A DNA stretch of 64,000 nt. It comes from Edaphobacter paludis. Its GTDB lineage: Bacteria > Acidobacteriota > Terriglobia > Terriglobales > Acidobacteriaceae. The position numbers and the translations under genes were made by a program. The notes beneath the pieces are model-generated. The model was not told the DNA's origin, ran no database searches, and saw only the letters and a list, made by a program, of their open reading frames with translations. Shown in pieces: positions 17,956 through 28,492 of the stretch. The stretch lies in contig NZ_CP121194.1 in NCBI RefSeq assembly GCF_039993895.1, positions 3,038,001 through 3,102,000 on the forward strand. Direction: 5' to 3'. Each line of letters opens with the position of its first letter. Position 1 is the stretch's first letter.

Positions 17956-19003
17956 GTGGGTCTTGTGCGGCGTGATGGCTATGGTGGGAATGGGAAGTTC
18001 GGCTCAGGCTTTTGCAAAAACGGCGGAGAATGCTGTGAAGGTCACAGCGGATGAGGCGCAGCAGCGCGTCGATGTCACCATCGATGGCAAGCCGTTTACC
18101 TCGTACGTGTGGCCTTCGACGCTGAAGAAGCCGGTCTTGTTTCCGCTGATCGCGGCGGATGGCGTTACGGTGACCCGGGGGTATCCGCTCGCTCCTCGAG
18201 ATGGGGAGCGGGTGGACCATCCGCACCATGCGGGTCTGTGGTTCAACTATGGCAACGTAAACGGGTTCGATTTCTGGAACAATTCGGATGCGATCAAGCC
18301 GGAGAACCGCGAGAAGATGGGCACGATCCATCAGGAGAAGATCGTATCCACCAAGAGTGGGCACGATCGCGGCGAGCTGGTGGTCGATTCAGTATGGGTT
18401 ACGGGGAAGAATCAAAAGATTATCAACGAGACGACCCGCTACGTGTTTTCGCAGCATGGCGATGAGCGGGTGATTGATTTCATCACTACGCTTCATGCTT
18501 TGGATAAGGTGGTCTTCAACGACGACAAGGAAGGCGTGCTGGGAATTCGCGTTGCACATTTTCTGGAGTCGGCGACGGAGAAGGGCGGTATCTTTTCCGA
18601 TGCCAGCGGACACCCAACCGAGGTGGCGGCTGGCAATACTGCGGGAGCGACTGGGGTCTACCTGACCAGCGAGGGCAAGAAAGGCGATGCTGTCTGGTCG
18701 ACGCGAGGACGCTGGTGTGAGCTGACCGGCACCACGCCTGATGGCAAGACGGAGACGATCGCGATTCTCGACAACCCGACGAACCCGGGGTATCCGACTT
18801 ACTGGCATGCTCGTGGATATGGTCTGTTCGCCGCGAACCCGCTGGGGCGGAAGATATTCGTTCCTTCGCAGACGGCGTTTGATTTCACCATCGATAAAGG
18901 GCAGAGTGCGACATTTCGGTATCGGGTGATTTTGCTCTCTCATGCTGCAACGGCCGAAGAGATGAATCGCGCGGCGGACCGGTTTGCCGCGGAGTACAAG
19001 TAG
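17948..19003 (+). CDS. Exported DUF6807 (PmoA-like) family protein (351 aa)
   Basis: A family often annotated DUF6807 or 'PmoA family' that commonly neighbours Gfo/Idh/MocA genes in Acidobacteriota, Planctomycetota and Bacteroidota. A Sec signal peptide (residues 1-23, ending SAQAFA) is visible. Characteristic conserved patches are DHPHHAGLWFNYGNVNG and WCELTG. The His-rich DHPHH patch could bind a metal (inference). Enzymatic activity is not established to my knowledge. It is coupled to the preceding oxidoreductase by overlap, with a strong Shine-Dalgarno (GGGGGGAAAGG) inside the upstream gene. Confidence 0.88.
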   Translation: MHKWVLCGVMAMVGMGSSAQAFAKTAENAVKVTADEAQQRVDVTIDGKPFTSYVWPSTLKKPVLFPLIAADGVTVTRGYPLAPRDGERVDHPHHAGLWFNYGNVNGFDFWNNSDAIKPENREKMGTIHQEKIVSTKSGHDRGELVVDSVWVTGKNQKIINETTRYVFSQHGDERVIDFITTLHALDKVVFNDDKEGVLGIRVAHFLESATEKGGIFSDASGHPTEVAAGNTAGATGVYLTSEGKKGDAVWSTRGRWCELTGTTPDGKTETIAILDNPTNPGYPTYWHARGYGLFAANPLGRKIFVPSQTAFDFTIDKGQSATFRYRVILLSHAATAEEMNRAADRFAAEYK

Positions 19004-19063
19004 AACGTCGATTAGAGCGATTCTCCTCCAGATGTAGGTTGCGGTGATTCGAGCAAAACGCAG

Positions 19064-19078
19064 ATTCCCTTCGGGAAT
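19064..19078. repeat. Short palindrome in the 3' intergenic region
   Basis: ATTCCCTTCGGGAAT lies within CGCAGATTCCC...GGGAATGACAAACG. It resembles a short dispersed repeat that I believe is frequent in Terriglobia intergenic regions. It occurs once here, so the repeat status is from memory. Confidence 0.4.
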
Positions 19079-19121
19079 GACAAACGAAGGAAGCTACACC
19101 TGAGAGGAAATAGCTATAAAT

Positions 19122-19157
19122 AAATTGAGGGATGGGCTAATACCCATCCCTCAATTT
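19122..19157. terminator. Bidirectional terminator between DUF6807 gene and pyk
   Basis: 15-bp perfect stem, 19122-19136 paired with 19143-19157, loop CTAATA, flanked by A- and T-rich sequence. It lies between convergent genes. Confidence 0.9.
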
Positions 19158-19172
19158 GTTGTTTGGTTAAGA

Positions 19173-20702
<1,530 letters not shown>

Positions 20703-20779
20703 GAAATCGATTGCCGCATTCTTTCTAACCCCGCGTGGACCGCAAGGTATACCAGTGAGTTTTGCTACCGTTCGCAATT

Positions 20780-21679
20780 TTACCCGGTGGAAGGGCTCTG
20801 TGCGCCTGCGACGGTTGAATCAGCTTGAACAGATGGAAAAAAGTGGGCGTTGCACTGCGCGTTGAACTCCGCTCCGCAGAGCACGCTGAGCGAGATGATG
20901 TAAAGCCAGAAGAGCAACGCGATGCCCGCGCCGAGCGAGCCGTAGACCTGCGAGTAGTTGGCGAACCGGGTAACGTACCAGCCGAACGCCAGGGTGGTCA
21001 GGAACCACATGGCGGTGGCGAGGACGGCGCCGGGGATCGTCCGTTTCCATGACTGTCGCATGGGCGTGCCCATGTGGTAGATGAGAGCGATGATGCCGAT
21101 GCTGCCGGTGAAGGCAATCATCCAGCGGGCGATGACGGCAATCACGTAGACCGGAGTGCGTGCAAAGGGCATCATGTGCATCGCCAGCAACGTAGTGATG
21201 AAGTGTCCAAAGACGACGAGCGTGCTGGCAATGGCAAGCGGGATGAGCGAGAGAGGGACGAGGACATAGGCCCGGACGCGGCGCTGCCAGAACGTCCAGC
21301 AATCGGGCGGAAGGCCGTGGGCGCGGCGAAAGCCTTCCATAAACGTGGCGATAACGCTGGAGGCTCCAGTAACGCTGACCAGGATGCCAATGATGATGGC
21401 GCGAATGGATTGCGGATTGTGACGCGTAGTGGCGAAGTAGCCCTCAAGAAGAGGAGTGACGTCAGAGGGCAGGATGCTGTCGAAAAAAAGAGAGAGCTGG
21501 AAGCGGAGTGGGGCCATGCCCGGAAGAAAGCCGACGAAGGCTGCGGCAATGATGAGCGCGGGAAAGAGTGAGATCATTGCTGAATAGGCTGCAGACTGGG
21601 CTACATTCAAGCAGTCGTGCGCCGCTATGTTGAGCAGTGTGCGGTGGAAGAGGGAGGAGATGCGAAGGAGTCTTCTCAA
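20780..21679 (-). CDS. YihY/BrkB family inner-membrane protein (299 aa)
   Basis: A polytopic membrane protein with six predicted hydrophobic segments and the family signature NVAQSAAYSAMISLFPAL near residue 30. The family was once misnamed ribonuclease BN; its transport or envelope role is unresolved. It has the usual length and ends soon after the last helix (VLCGAEFNAQC) with a short soluble tail. It lies between the thioredoxin-like gene (40 nt upstream) and pyk (77 nt downstream), all on the minus strand, so a three-gene transcript is plausible. Confidence 0.9.
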   Translation of the reverse strand: MRRLLRISSLFHRTLLNIAAHDCLNVAQSAAYSAMISLFPALIIAAAFVGFLPGMAPLRFQLSLFFDSILPSDVTPLLEGYFATTRHNPQSIRAIIIGILVSVTGASSVIATFMEGFRRAHGLPPDCWTFWQRRVRAYVLVPLSLIPLAIASTLVVFGHFITTLLAMHMMPFARTPVYVIAVIARWMIAFTGSIGIIALIYHMGTPMRQSWKRTIPGAVLATAMWFLTTLAFGWYVTRFANYSQVYGSLGAGIALLFWLYIISLSVLCGAEFNAQCNAHFFPSVQADSTVAGAQSPSTG

Positions 21680-21719
21680 GATTGGCGCCGAGCAAGAAAC
21701 GTGAGAGTGGGGCGCTGAA

Positions 21720-22244
21720 TCAGCCCTTCCACTGGTTGAGGAACGCGGTGACAGCGCCCGAACTCATGTTGCGCATATTTTCGAACTGTCCCGTCTGCTG
21801 GGAGTAGAGCAGCTTGCCATGGGCGTCGAGAACGGCGAGCGCAGGGACGCCTTTGTTGATGGGAATCTCATATCTCTTTGGAACATCGAGGTTGCGATCC
21901 ATGTGGCCGATGTAGATGTGGACCAGCACAAAATGTTTGGCAAGCAGATCGGCGTTGGGGCTCTGATGGAGATAGATGTCGAGGATCTGGCAGTCGCCGC
22001 ACCAGTCGCCGCCGAAGTCGAGCAGGACGCGCTTGTGCTCGGCGCGAGCTTTCTTGAGGGCGGCGGCGATATCAGCGTTGGGGTTCGCGGTCTCGGAGTA
22101 GATCTGCTTCTTGACGAACGGCATGGTGAGAGGTGACTGGGCAGAGCCGGGAACAGCAATGGTGAGCGAGAGGATGCCCAACGCCACAAGGGCCATGCAG
22201 AGTTTGGAGATTCGGTTCGAGAGCCTTGAAGACTTCAAGATCAT
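21720..22244 (-). CDS. Exported thioredoxin-fold protein (174 aa)
   Basis: A thioredoxin-like protein of the Thioredoxin_7/DUF953-like type. The signal peptide spans about residues 1-36 (ends GSAQS). The redox motif is WCGDC (Cys82, Cys85) instead of the classic WCGPC, within LLDFGGDWCGDCQ. The cis-Pro strand appears as KGVPALAVLD. It is presumably a periplasmic disulfide reductase or a partner of cytochrome-c or DsbD-type systems, but no such genes are next to it. An AGGAAGG lies about 10 nt before the ATG. Confidence 0.88.
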   Translation of the reverse strand: MILKSSRLSNRISKLCMALVALGILSLTIAVPGSAQSPLTMPFVKKQIYSETANPNADIAAALKKARAEHKRVLLDFGGDWCGDCQILDIYLHQSPNADLLAKHFVLVHIYIGHMDRNLDVPKRYEIPINKGVPALAVLDAHGKLLYSQQTGQFENMRNMSSGAVTAFLNQWKG

Positions 22245-22586
22245 GGAGAAGTGCCTTCCTTGCAGCCGCTGCCGCGAGCGCGTGCCACTGTAACTGTAAA
22301 TGATGCATGAAGCGGGCGGCGTGACGCAAAGTCTTCAGGCGCATATCTCCGGACGCGTATCAATGATGCCCAGTGGTGTCGGCTGCGAGAGCTCCAGCGG
22401 TCTCGCCATACCATACGGCGATGGCGCGCAAGAGCTTAAAGTTCTCAGTTAGATAACACCCGCTAATAATCAATGAGTTTCCTCTTGACTGTTCAGTAAC
22501 CCGGTGTCATTCTAGGCACATCAGGCGTTCCGTTATCGGACGTGTGCTGCGGTCCTTGCTCTGGAATCCGCCCGCTACATACAACT
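22245..22586. other. Divergent intergenic region ahead of the XRE regulator
   Basis: 342 nt without a credible gene. It holds the sigma-70-type promoter at 22485-22513 for the plus-strand regulator and the unresolved promoter of the thioredoxin-like gene. Confidence 0.5.
22485..22513 (+). promoter_or_regulatory. Sigma-70-type promoter for the XRE-uppS cluster
   Basis: TTGACT, 17-nt spacer, CATTCT. The predicted start is near 22520, leaving a leader of about 65 nt before the regulator ATG. Confidence 0.55.
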
Positions 22587-23117
22587 ATGGCAACCATGAT
22601 GGCGCCCGTCGAACAACGTGAGGTATTGCGTTGCGATCATTGCAGCCTGGTGCAGTTTCGCCCGTCGAACGCACTTTGCCGCCGCTGCCACAAATGCCTT
22701 GAGGTCGAGGAGCCAGAACCGGTTCCCGCTCTCAAGATCGTTCCCCCACAAGCCACGCAAGAAGGTGGCATTCAGGTAGCTACTGCTGTTCGTGACCTGC
22801 GCCACGTGCGCAATTTGTCACAGCGTCAGCTGGCAGCGCGCATGAATGTGCCGCGCACCTATATCTCCAAGATCGAGAACGGCAAGGCTATGCCGACCTT
22901 GTCCTCGCTCGACCGCCTGGCAAAGGCGCTTCAGGTGGATATCTCTACCCTGCTGCGCGATTCCACGAACCGCCATCGCGACGAAACGGCTGTGCTGATG
23001 ACCGATCCCTTCCTCGCCGAGATTGCCGAGTACACCTCGCAGCTCGACGCTCTGCAGCGGTCGATCTTCCTCAATCATGTCCGCGAGTTAGCTGCCGGAC
23101 GCCGCCGCACCGCGTAG
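22587..23117 (+). CDS. XRE family regulator with N-terminal zinc ribbon (176 aa)
   Basis: Domain order: a zinc ribbon (Cys16, Cys19, Cys31, Cys34; CDHC...CRRC), a linker, a helix-turn-helix of the XRE/Cro type at about residues 66-122 (LSQRQLAARMNVPRTYISKIENG), and a helical C-terminal tail. The ATG at 22587 is preferred over an upstream in-frame start because it falls just before the ribbon. It sits directly upstream of uppS in the same direction (about 115 nt), which suggests it regulates the isoprenoid/envelope cluster or itself (inference). A CxxC ribbon fused to XRE is uncommon and could sense zinc or redox state. Confidence 0.88.
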   Translation: MATMMAPVEQREVLRCDHCSLVQFRPSNALCRRCHKCLEVEEPEPVPALKIVPPQATQEGGIQVATAVRDLRHVRNLSQRQLAARMNVPRTYISKIENGKAMPTLSSLDRLAKALQVDISTLLRDSTNRHRDETAVLMTDPFLAEIAEYTSQLDALQRSIFLNHVRELAAGRRRTA

Positions 23118-23232
23118 CCTGGGCCGACCTCGTGCCGCAGCGCGTTCCCTTCACGGGAATGGGTTGCGGCACCTCTCCTTCGCCCTGCGAACCTCTACCA
23201 TAAGCGGCGTTCATTGCACACGCTAACTCAGT

Positions 23233-24192
23233 GTGCTAGCGTCAGTCTTTGCGAGGTTGTTTTTGCCGTCACCATCTCCCAATCGAGTCCCCAGCCGCCT
23301 TCACGAACTCTCCCCTGAGGAGCAGAGCGTTTATCGGCAGCTCGACCCCACCAAAATCCCCCAACATGTCGCCATCATTATGGATGGCAATGGCCGCTGG
23401 GCGGGTAAACGTGCGCTCAAGCGCTTCCTCGGCCATCAACAGGGAGCTGAGTCCGTACAGTACGTTGTCGAGACCGCCTCGCGTATCGACCTTCCCTTCC
23501 TGACGCTCTACGCTTTCTCACTGGAAAATAATCTGCGCCGCCCCAAGGCCGAGGTCAGCTTCCTGATGAAGCTGCTCAAGAGCTATCTCATCGGCAACGT
23601 TAAGCGCATGAACGACAACAACGTTCGCATGGCCTACATCGGCCGCACCTACGATCTCCCCACCGAGGTGCAGGAGACGATGCAGTGGGCCTCCGAGGCT
23701 ACGGCAAAAAATACCGGCACCACCCTCACGCTGGCCCTCAACTACGGCGCCCGCTCCGAGATCGTCGACGCCTTCCGCAAGATTCTCACCAACCTTGCCG
23801 CCGAGGCGCACACTCGCGGTTGCTCGGTCGAAGACCTCCTCGGCGCAGGCGCGCTGGACTCGCTCGACGAGCCCACCATCAGCCGCGCACTCTACACGGC
23901 GCACATGCCCGATCCCGACCTGATCATTCGCACCAGCGGTGAGCAGCGCATCTCCAACTTCCTGCTCTGGCAGATCGCTTACTCCGAGATCTTCGTCACC
24001 GACCGCCTCTGGCCCGACTTTCGCGGCATCCATCTGCTCGAAGCGCTGGTCAACTATCAGGGCCGCGACCGCCGCTACGGTGGCCTCAGCGATGCCCACT
24101 CCGACGAGAAGATTGACACCCTCCAGCCCGTCTCCGAGCTGGAGACCGAGATTGCCACGGAACTCAACCCCCACGAATTGACCCGTCGTTGA
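23233..24192 (+). CDS. uppS: Isoprenyl transferase / undecaprenyl diphosphate synthase (319 aa)
   Basis: A cis-prenyltransferase that builds the C55 lipid carrier for peptidoglycan and polysaccharides. Motifs: HVAIIMDGNGRWA with catalytic Asp51, AFSLENNLRRPKAEV, RTSGEQRISNFLLWQ and DRLWPDF. An N-terminal extension of about 40 residues and a C-terminal acidic tail (about residues 285-319) exceed the E. coli enzyme (253 aa). The GTG start is uncertain; TTG codons downstream (for example 23263) are alternatives that would shorten the extension. It heads the uppS-cdsA-dxr-rseP order, which is conserved in many bacteria. Confidence 0.94.
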   Translation: MLASVFARLFLPSPSPNRVPSRLHELSPEEQSVYRQLDPTKIPQHVAIIMDGNGRWAGKRALKRFLGHQQGAESVQYVVETASRIDLPFLTLYAFSLENNLRRPKAEVSFLMKLLKSYLIGNVKRMNDNNVRMAYIGRTYDLPTEVQETMQWASEATAKNTGTTLTLALNYGARSEIVDAFRKILTNLAAEAHTRGCSVEDLLGAGALDSLDEPTISRALYTAHMPDPDLIIRTSGEQRISNFLLWQIAYSEIFVTDRLWPDFRGIHLLEALVNYQGRDRRYGGLSDAHSDEKIDTLQPVSELETEIATELNPHELTRR

Positions 24193-24343
24193 GCTGGAAT
24201 CTTTCTCTATTCCGGTTCGGGGGGCCTCATTCAGAGCGGTTTCTGCGATGGGTGAAAATATAAATCTCTCTCACGTTGCTCCTGATCTCGCATTATCGCG
24301 CTAAGCAAAAATTACGCTCTGACCTGTATTCTTTTCCATACTC

Positions 24344-25207
24344 ATGAAACGCATCCTTACTGCCATCGTTCTCATCGCTGCCGTCTTCGCGCTCATCTTC
24401 TTCGGCCAGCTGTGGATGATCACGCTCTTCGCGGCCATTATCGCGGAGCTCGCTGCTTACGAATATCTCAAGCTCGCTGCCGTCGGTGCCGAAACCCATG
24501 GCGCGCAACTCCGCATCCCGCTGTGGTGGATGACGCTCGGCACGGCGCTCGCCTTCGTCGTCACGCTGCCCAACTTCCCCGTCGAGGCGCAGCTTCCGGT
24601 CCTCAGCGCGCTCACGCTCGCTCTCTTCGCCTGGAACGGCTTCCGTTCGCCGCTCATCCAGGTGCTGCCCGACACCGCACAGGGACTCTTCGGCCTCATC
24701 TACATCGCCTATCCGCTCACCCTGATTCCCCTTATCTGGAAGAAGGAGGACGGAACCGCTCTGGTAATCTTCCTGATGGTCTGCGTCTGGGCCGGAGATA
24801 TCGCGGCGCTCTACATCGGCCGCCGATTCGGCCGCCACAAACTCGCCCCGCGGCTCAGTCCGGGCAAGACCTGGGAGGGCTCCGCAGCCAGCATCGTCGG
24901 CAGCATCATCGCGGCCTTTATCGTCATCTACCTCGGCGATGTGCTCAGCTCGCACGGCAACCTGGTGCTCCATACCTCAGAGCCGATGTGGCAGTCCCTC
25001 CTGCTCGCCGCTGTCCTCAACATTGCAGCACAGTTGGGCGACCTGCTGGAGTCCGCCATCAAACGCGGAGCCGGAGTGAAAGACTCGGGCACGATGCTTC
25101 CTGGCCACGGCGGGATGCTCGATCGCATCGACGCCCTGCTGCTTGCCGCCCCCATTCTTTGGTTTGTCCTCATCCTCAAAGACGCCTTCGGCATGGGACG
25201 TTTTTAA
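24344..25207 (+). CDS. cdsA: Phosphatidate cytidylyltransferase (287 aa)
   Basis: Makes CDP-diacylglycerol from phosphatidate and CTP at the inner membrane, feeding phospholipid synthesis. There are about eight hydrophobic segments. The CdsA signature is complete near the C-terminus: SAIKRGAGVKDSG then LPGHGGMLDRID. It follows uppS by about 150 nt and is in the usual uppS-cdsA-dxr-rseP order. Confidence 0.96.
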   Translation: MKRILTAIVLIAAVFALIFFGQLWMITLFAAIIAELAAYEYLKLAAVGAETHGAQLRIPLWWMTLGTALAFVVTLPNFPVEAQLPVLSALTLALFAWNGFRSPLIQVLPDTAQGLFGLIYIAYPLTLIPLIWKKEDGTALVIFLMVCVWAGDIAALYIGRRFGRHKLAPRLSPGKTWEGSAASIVGSIIAAFIVIYLGDVLSSHGNLVLHTSEPMWQSLLLAAVLNIAAQLGDLLESAIKRGAGVKDSGTMLPGHGGMLDRIDALLLAAPILWFVLILKDAFGMGRF

Positions 25208-25299
25208 AAACGCCAACCCTTCATGCGCCATTTGAGTGAACCCAGGCATCAAACCGCTTGTGTCCGTTGTTCTTACACCGGCACCGCAAAGGAGAACGA

Positions 25300-25656
25300 A
25301 TGAATCTCAGAAATGCTCTGCTTGGGATTGTGGCAGTAACGACGTTGGCGTTCGTCCCTGGATCCCTCATCGCGCAAGGACCGCCTCCGCCGGAATATCG
25401 GAGTGGATATGGCCCGCAGCAGCCTTGGGAGACGGCTCCGCCTGAATATCAGGAGATTGAACGTCGCGGCTTTCACGATGGCATTGAAGGTGCCCGCAAA
25501 GACTACGGAAACCATCGCCGTCCCGATGTAAATAATCGCGACGAGTACCGGCATCCGCATGTTTCGCGCCAGGATCGCCGGGCCTACCGCGAAGCATTTC
25601 GTCGCGGCTATAGTGTAGGAGTTGAGCACCTCATGAACGGCAACATGCGCCGCTAA
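25300..25656 (+). CDS. Small secreted hypothetical protein (118 aa)
   Basis: Not a named family. The signal peptide spans residues 1-25 (ends SLIAQG). It is followed by a Pro/Gln/Tyr-rich stretch (PPPPEYRSGYGPQQPW) and a charged region with two RGFHDG/RRGYSVG-like motifs: RRGFHDGIEGARKDYGN and YREAFRRGYSVGVEHLM. The spacing suggests a repeated helix-Gly motif. An excellent AAGGAGAACGA precedes the ATG. It is inserted between cdsA and dxr, an otherwise conserved gene pair, and is followed by its own terminator. A periplasmic or envelope role is inference. Confidence 0.85.
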   Translation: MNLRNALLGIVAVTTLAFVPGSLIAQGPPPPEYRSGYGPQQPWETAPPEYQEIERRGFHDGIEGARKDYGNHRRPDVNNRDEYRHPHVSRQDRRAYREAFRRGYSVGVEHLMNGNMRR

Positions 25657-25680
25657 TCAGCGGGTATCCGTCGTGCAAAG

Positions 25681-25702
25681 AGCCCCGGCCAAAACCGGGG
25701 CT
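25681..25702 (+). terminator. Terminator after the small secreted protein gene
   Basis: AGCCCCGG-CCAAAA-CCGGGGCT hairpin followed by TTCGTCTT. It separates the small secreted gene from dxr. Confidence 0.8.
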
Positions 25703-25807
25703 TTCGTCTTGCCGCTCAAGGAGTAACGTTATTTGCTACAAGAGTCTTTCTTCTCAATCAGAATCGAGATTTATGTATAAGCTCTATTGTCTGAGAAAAT
25801 AAGGCTC

Positions 25808-27022
25808 GTGAAAAAACTCGCCATTTTAGGTTCCACCGGCTCCATCGGCAACAGCACCCTCTCCATCTGCGAGTCATTCCCCGATCGCTACCAAGTCGTC
25901 TCATTGGCCGCAGGCCAAAACGTCGAGATCGCCTTTGCCCAATGCGAACGCTGGCGGCCAAAGGTCATCTCCCTCGCCACCGAAGAACTGGCAGGCCAGC
26001 TTCAGGGCCGCCTCAAGGCAGCAGGGATCACTGGCATCGAAGTCGTCCACGGCACCGCCGGAACCGTCCGCGTCGCCACCCTGCCCGAAGTGGACTTCGT
26101 CGTCTCCGCCATCGTCGGCGTCGCCGGACTCGAAGCCACCTACGCCGCCGTCTGCGCGGGCAAGACCATCGGCCTCGCCAACAAGGAGTGCCTCGTAGCT
26201 GCCGGCGAACTCATCATCGCCGCCGCGAAGGAGCACAACGTAGCCCTGCTCCCTATCGACTCCGAGCACAACGCCGTCCACCAGGCCATGCGCGGAGGCA
26301 CACCCGCCGAGGTCAAGCAGATCTGGCTCACCGCCTCCGGTGGCCCCTTCCGCAATACACCGTTGGCCGACTTCGAGCACATCACTCCTGCACAGGCGCT
26401 CAAGCACCCCACCTGGGTCATGGGGCAGCGCATCACCATCGACTCTGCCACCATGATGAACAAGGGCTTCGAGGTCATCGAGGCCTGCCGCCTCTTCGAC
26501 CTGCCACCCGCCCAGGTCCGTGTCACTATTCATCCGCAGTCCACCGTCCACTCGCTGGTCGAGTTCGTCGACGGCAGCATCCTTGCCCAGATCTCGGTAA
26601 CTGACATGCGCCTCCCCATCCTCTATGCGCTGGCCTATCCCGAACGCGTGGCCGTGACGGAAAAAGAGGCACTTACCTTCGACCTGACCACGCTTAGCCA
26701 GCTCGATTTCTCGCAGCCCGACCTCACCCGTTTCCCCTGCCTCCGCCTTGCCTACGAAGCCGCCGCCGCTGGTGGCAAAGCGCCCATCGCCCTCAACGCC
26801 GCCGACGAGATCGCGGTCGCCGCCTTCCTCAATCCTGACCCCGGTAGATCCATCCCTTTTATGGGTATTCCGCGTACAATTGAGGATGTGCTGATCGAAA
26901 CCTCCGGCCCGCGTCCTGCCACCATCCAGCAAGTGCTGGAAGCAGACCTTGCCGCGAGAGAGTGTGCATGCGAAGTGATCGCCCGGCAGTTCACCGGCGG
27001 ACTTCGGAATCGGCACAAGTAG
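25808..27022 (+). CDS. dxr: 1-deoxy-D-xylulose-5-phosphate reductoisomerase (404 aa)
   Basis: The second step of the MEP isoprenoid pathway (DXP + NADPH to MEP). NADPH-binding GSTGSIG lies at residues 8-14. The metal and substrate residues DSEH (Asp151, Glu153) are in LLPIDSEHNAV. TASGGPF, DSATMMNKGFEVIEA and HPQSTVHSLVEFVDGS follow. The GTG at 25808 with AAGG upstream is preferred over a TTG seven codons earlier because it places the Rossmann motif at the normal position. It supplies the isoprenoid precursors used by uppS in this cluster. Confidence 0.95.
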   Translation: MKKLAILGSTGSIGNSTLSICESFPDRYQVVSLAAGQNVEIAFAQCERWRPKVISLATEELAGQLQGRLKAAGITGIEVVHGTAGTVRVATLPEVDFVVSAIVGVAGLEATYAAVCAGKTIGLANKECLVAAGELIIAAAKEHNVALLPIDSEHNAVHQAMRGGTPAEVKQIWLTASGGPFRNTPLADFEHITPAQALKHPTWVMGQRITIDSATMMNKGFEVIEACRLFDLPPAQVRVTIHPQSTVHSLVEFVDGSILAQISVTDMRLPILYALAYPERVAVTEKEALTFDLTTLSQLDFSQPDLTRFPCLRLAYEAAAAGGKAPIALNAADEIAVAAFLNPDPGRSIPFMGIPRTIEDVLIETSGPRPATIQQVLEADLAARECACEVIARQFTGGLRNRHK

Positions 27023-27062
27023 CCACAACTTTCCTTATCAGCAACGAGGTCTCCACTCTCCC

Positions 27063-28418
27063 ATGTCGACAGTCATTCAGCTTGCCATCGTCCTTGGCAT
27101 CATGGTTCTGGTGCACGAATTCGGCCACTTCGCTGTCGCCAAGCTCTGCAAAGTTCGCGTCGAAGTCTTCTCCATCGGCTTCGGCACTCGCCTCTTTGGC
27201 TTCAAACGCGGCGACACCGACTATCGACTCAGCCTTCTTCCCCTCGGCGGCTACGTCAAGATGGCAGGCGAGATGCCCGGCGAAGCCAAGAGCGACGACC
27301 CCGGCGAACTGGAGAACCATCCCCGCTGGCAGCGCGTCCTCATCGCCCTCGCCGGCCCCTTCGCCAACTTTCTGCTCGCCATCGCCCTGATGACCGGCGT
27401 CTATATGATTCACAATGAGGTTCGGGCCTTCCTCAACGGCCCAGCCCACGTCGACTACGTCTCGCTTAACACACCCGCGGCCCACACCGGCATCCGCGGC
27501 GGCGACACCATCGTCCACTACGACACCATCGAAAATCCCACCTGGGATCAGGTTGCGGTTCGCTCGATGCTGAATCTCAACCAGAGCATCGCCTTCTCCT
27601 ACATTCACGACGGCCAACGAACCAATACTAAGCTCTTCGTTGAAGCCAAAGGCGGACCGGAAAACTTCACCCTCGACACACTCGGGTTCGTCCCAATCAT
27701 GCAGGACACGCCGGTCCAGGTCAGGAGTCTCGCAGGAGAGGAGAACCTCCCCGCCGCTCGCGCAGGCCTTCAGCCCGGCGACAAGATAGTGACTCTTGAC
27801 GGACTTCATCTTCACTCCGTCGACGCTCTCCACGCCTATCTGCAGGACGAGGCTGGCAAGCCTGTCGCCCTTGTGATCGACCGGCACGGCGCCACCCTTC
27901 CCGTCACCCTGAATCCAGTCCTCGGAGATGCAGGAGATGGCACAAAGTATTACCAGTTCGGATTCCTCGCCGTTCAGCCACCGGTCACGGTGCAGCGTCT
28001 CCCCTTCGACAAGGCTGTAGTCGCGTCATGGCAATTCAATAAAAAAGGCTCGCTGCTCATCGTCGAAGTCCTCAAACGCATGTTCACACGCCAGGTTTCG
28101 GTGCGCAGCTTAAGCGGGCCCATCGGCATCGGCCAGCAGATCCACGAGGCCGTCGACATGCCCGGCTGGATGCCCATCATCGGGTTGATGGCCTATATCT
28201 CGCTGAACCTTGGCATCTTCAATCTGTTGCCCATCCCTATTCTCGATGGTGGCATGATCCTCTTTCTTATCATCGAAAGCATCATCCGCCGCGACGTCAA
28301 TCAGCAGCTCAAAGAGCGCGTCTACCAAGTGGCTTTTGTCTGCATTATCCTCTTCGCCGCCTTTGTTATCTTCAACGACATTACCAAGCTTTCCATCTTC
28401 ACAAAGGTCAAGCCGTAG
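27063..28418 (+). CDS. rseP: RIP metalloprotease RseP, site-2 protease (451 aa)
   Basis: An intramembrane zinc protease that cleaves anti-sigma factors and remnant signal peptides. The HEFGH zinc motif is at residues 18-22 in the first helix. Two PDZ domains occupy about residues 120-300; GLQPGDKIVTLDG in the second is typical. NLLPIPILDGG near residue 390 supplies the third zinc ligand. Full-length for the family. It starts 41 nt after dxr, so it is very likely cotranscribed. Confidence 0.95.
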   Translation: MSTVIQLAIVLGIMVLVHEFGHFAVAKLCKVRVEVFSIGFGTRLFGFKRGDTDYRLSLLPLGGYVKMAGEMPGEAKSDDPGELENHPRWQRVLIALAGPFANFLLAIALMTGVYMIHNEVRAFLNGPAHVDYVSLNTPAAHTGIRGGDTIVHYDTIENPTWDQVAVRSMLNLNQSIAFSYIHDGQRTNTKLFVEAKGGPENFTLDTLGFVPIMQDTPVQVRSLAGEENLPAARAGLQPGDKIVTLDGLHLHSVDALHAYLQDEAGKPVALVIDRHGATLPVTLNPVLGDAGDGTKYYQFGFLAVQPPVTVQRLPFDKAVVASWQFNKKGSLLIVEVLKRMFTRQVSVRSLSGPIGIGQQIHEAVDMPGWMPIIGLMAYISLNLGIFNLLPIPILDGGMILFLIIESIIRRDVNQQLKERVYQVAFVCIILFAAFVIFNDITKLSIFTKVKP

Positions 28419-28492
28419 ATTAGCTCAGCGCTTCAGTCACACGAATCGACACAAACAGAAGAGGCTCCAGTCTCGCGATGTACTGGCGTCAA

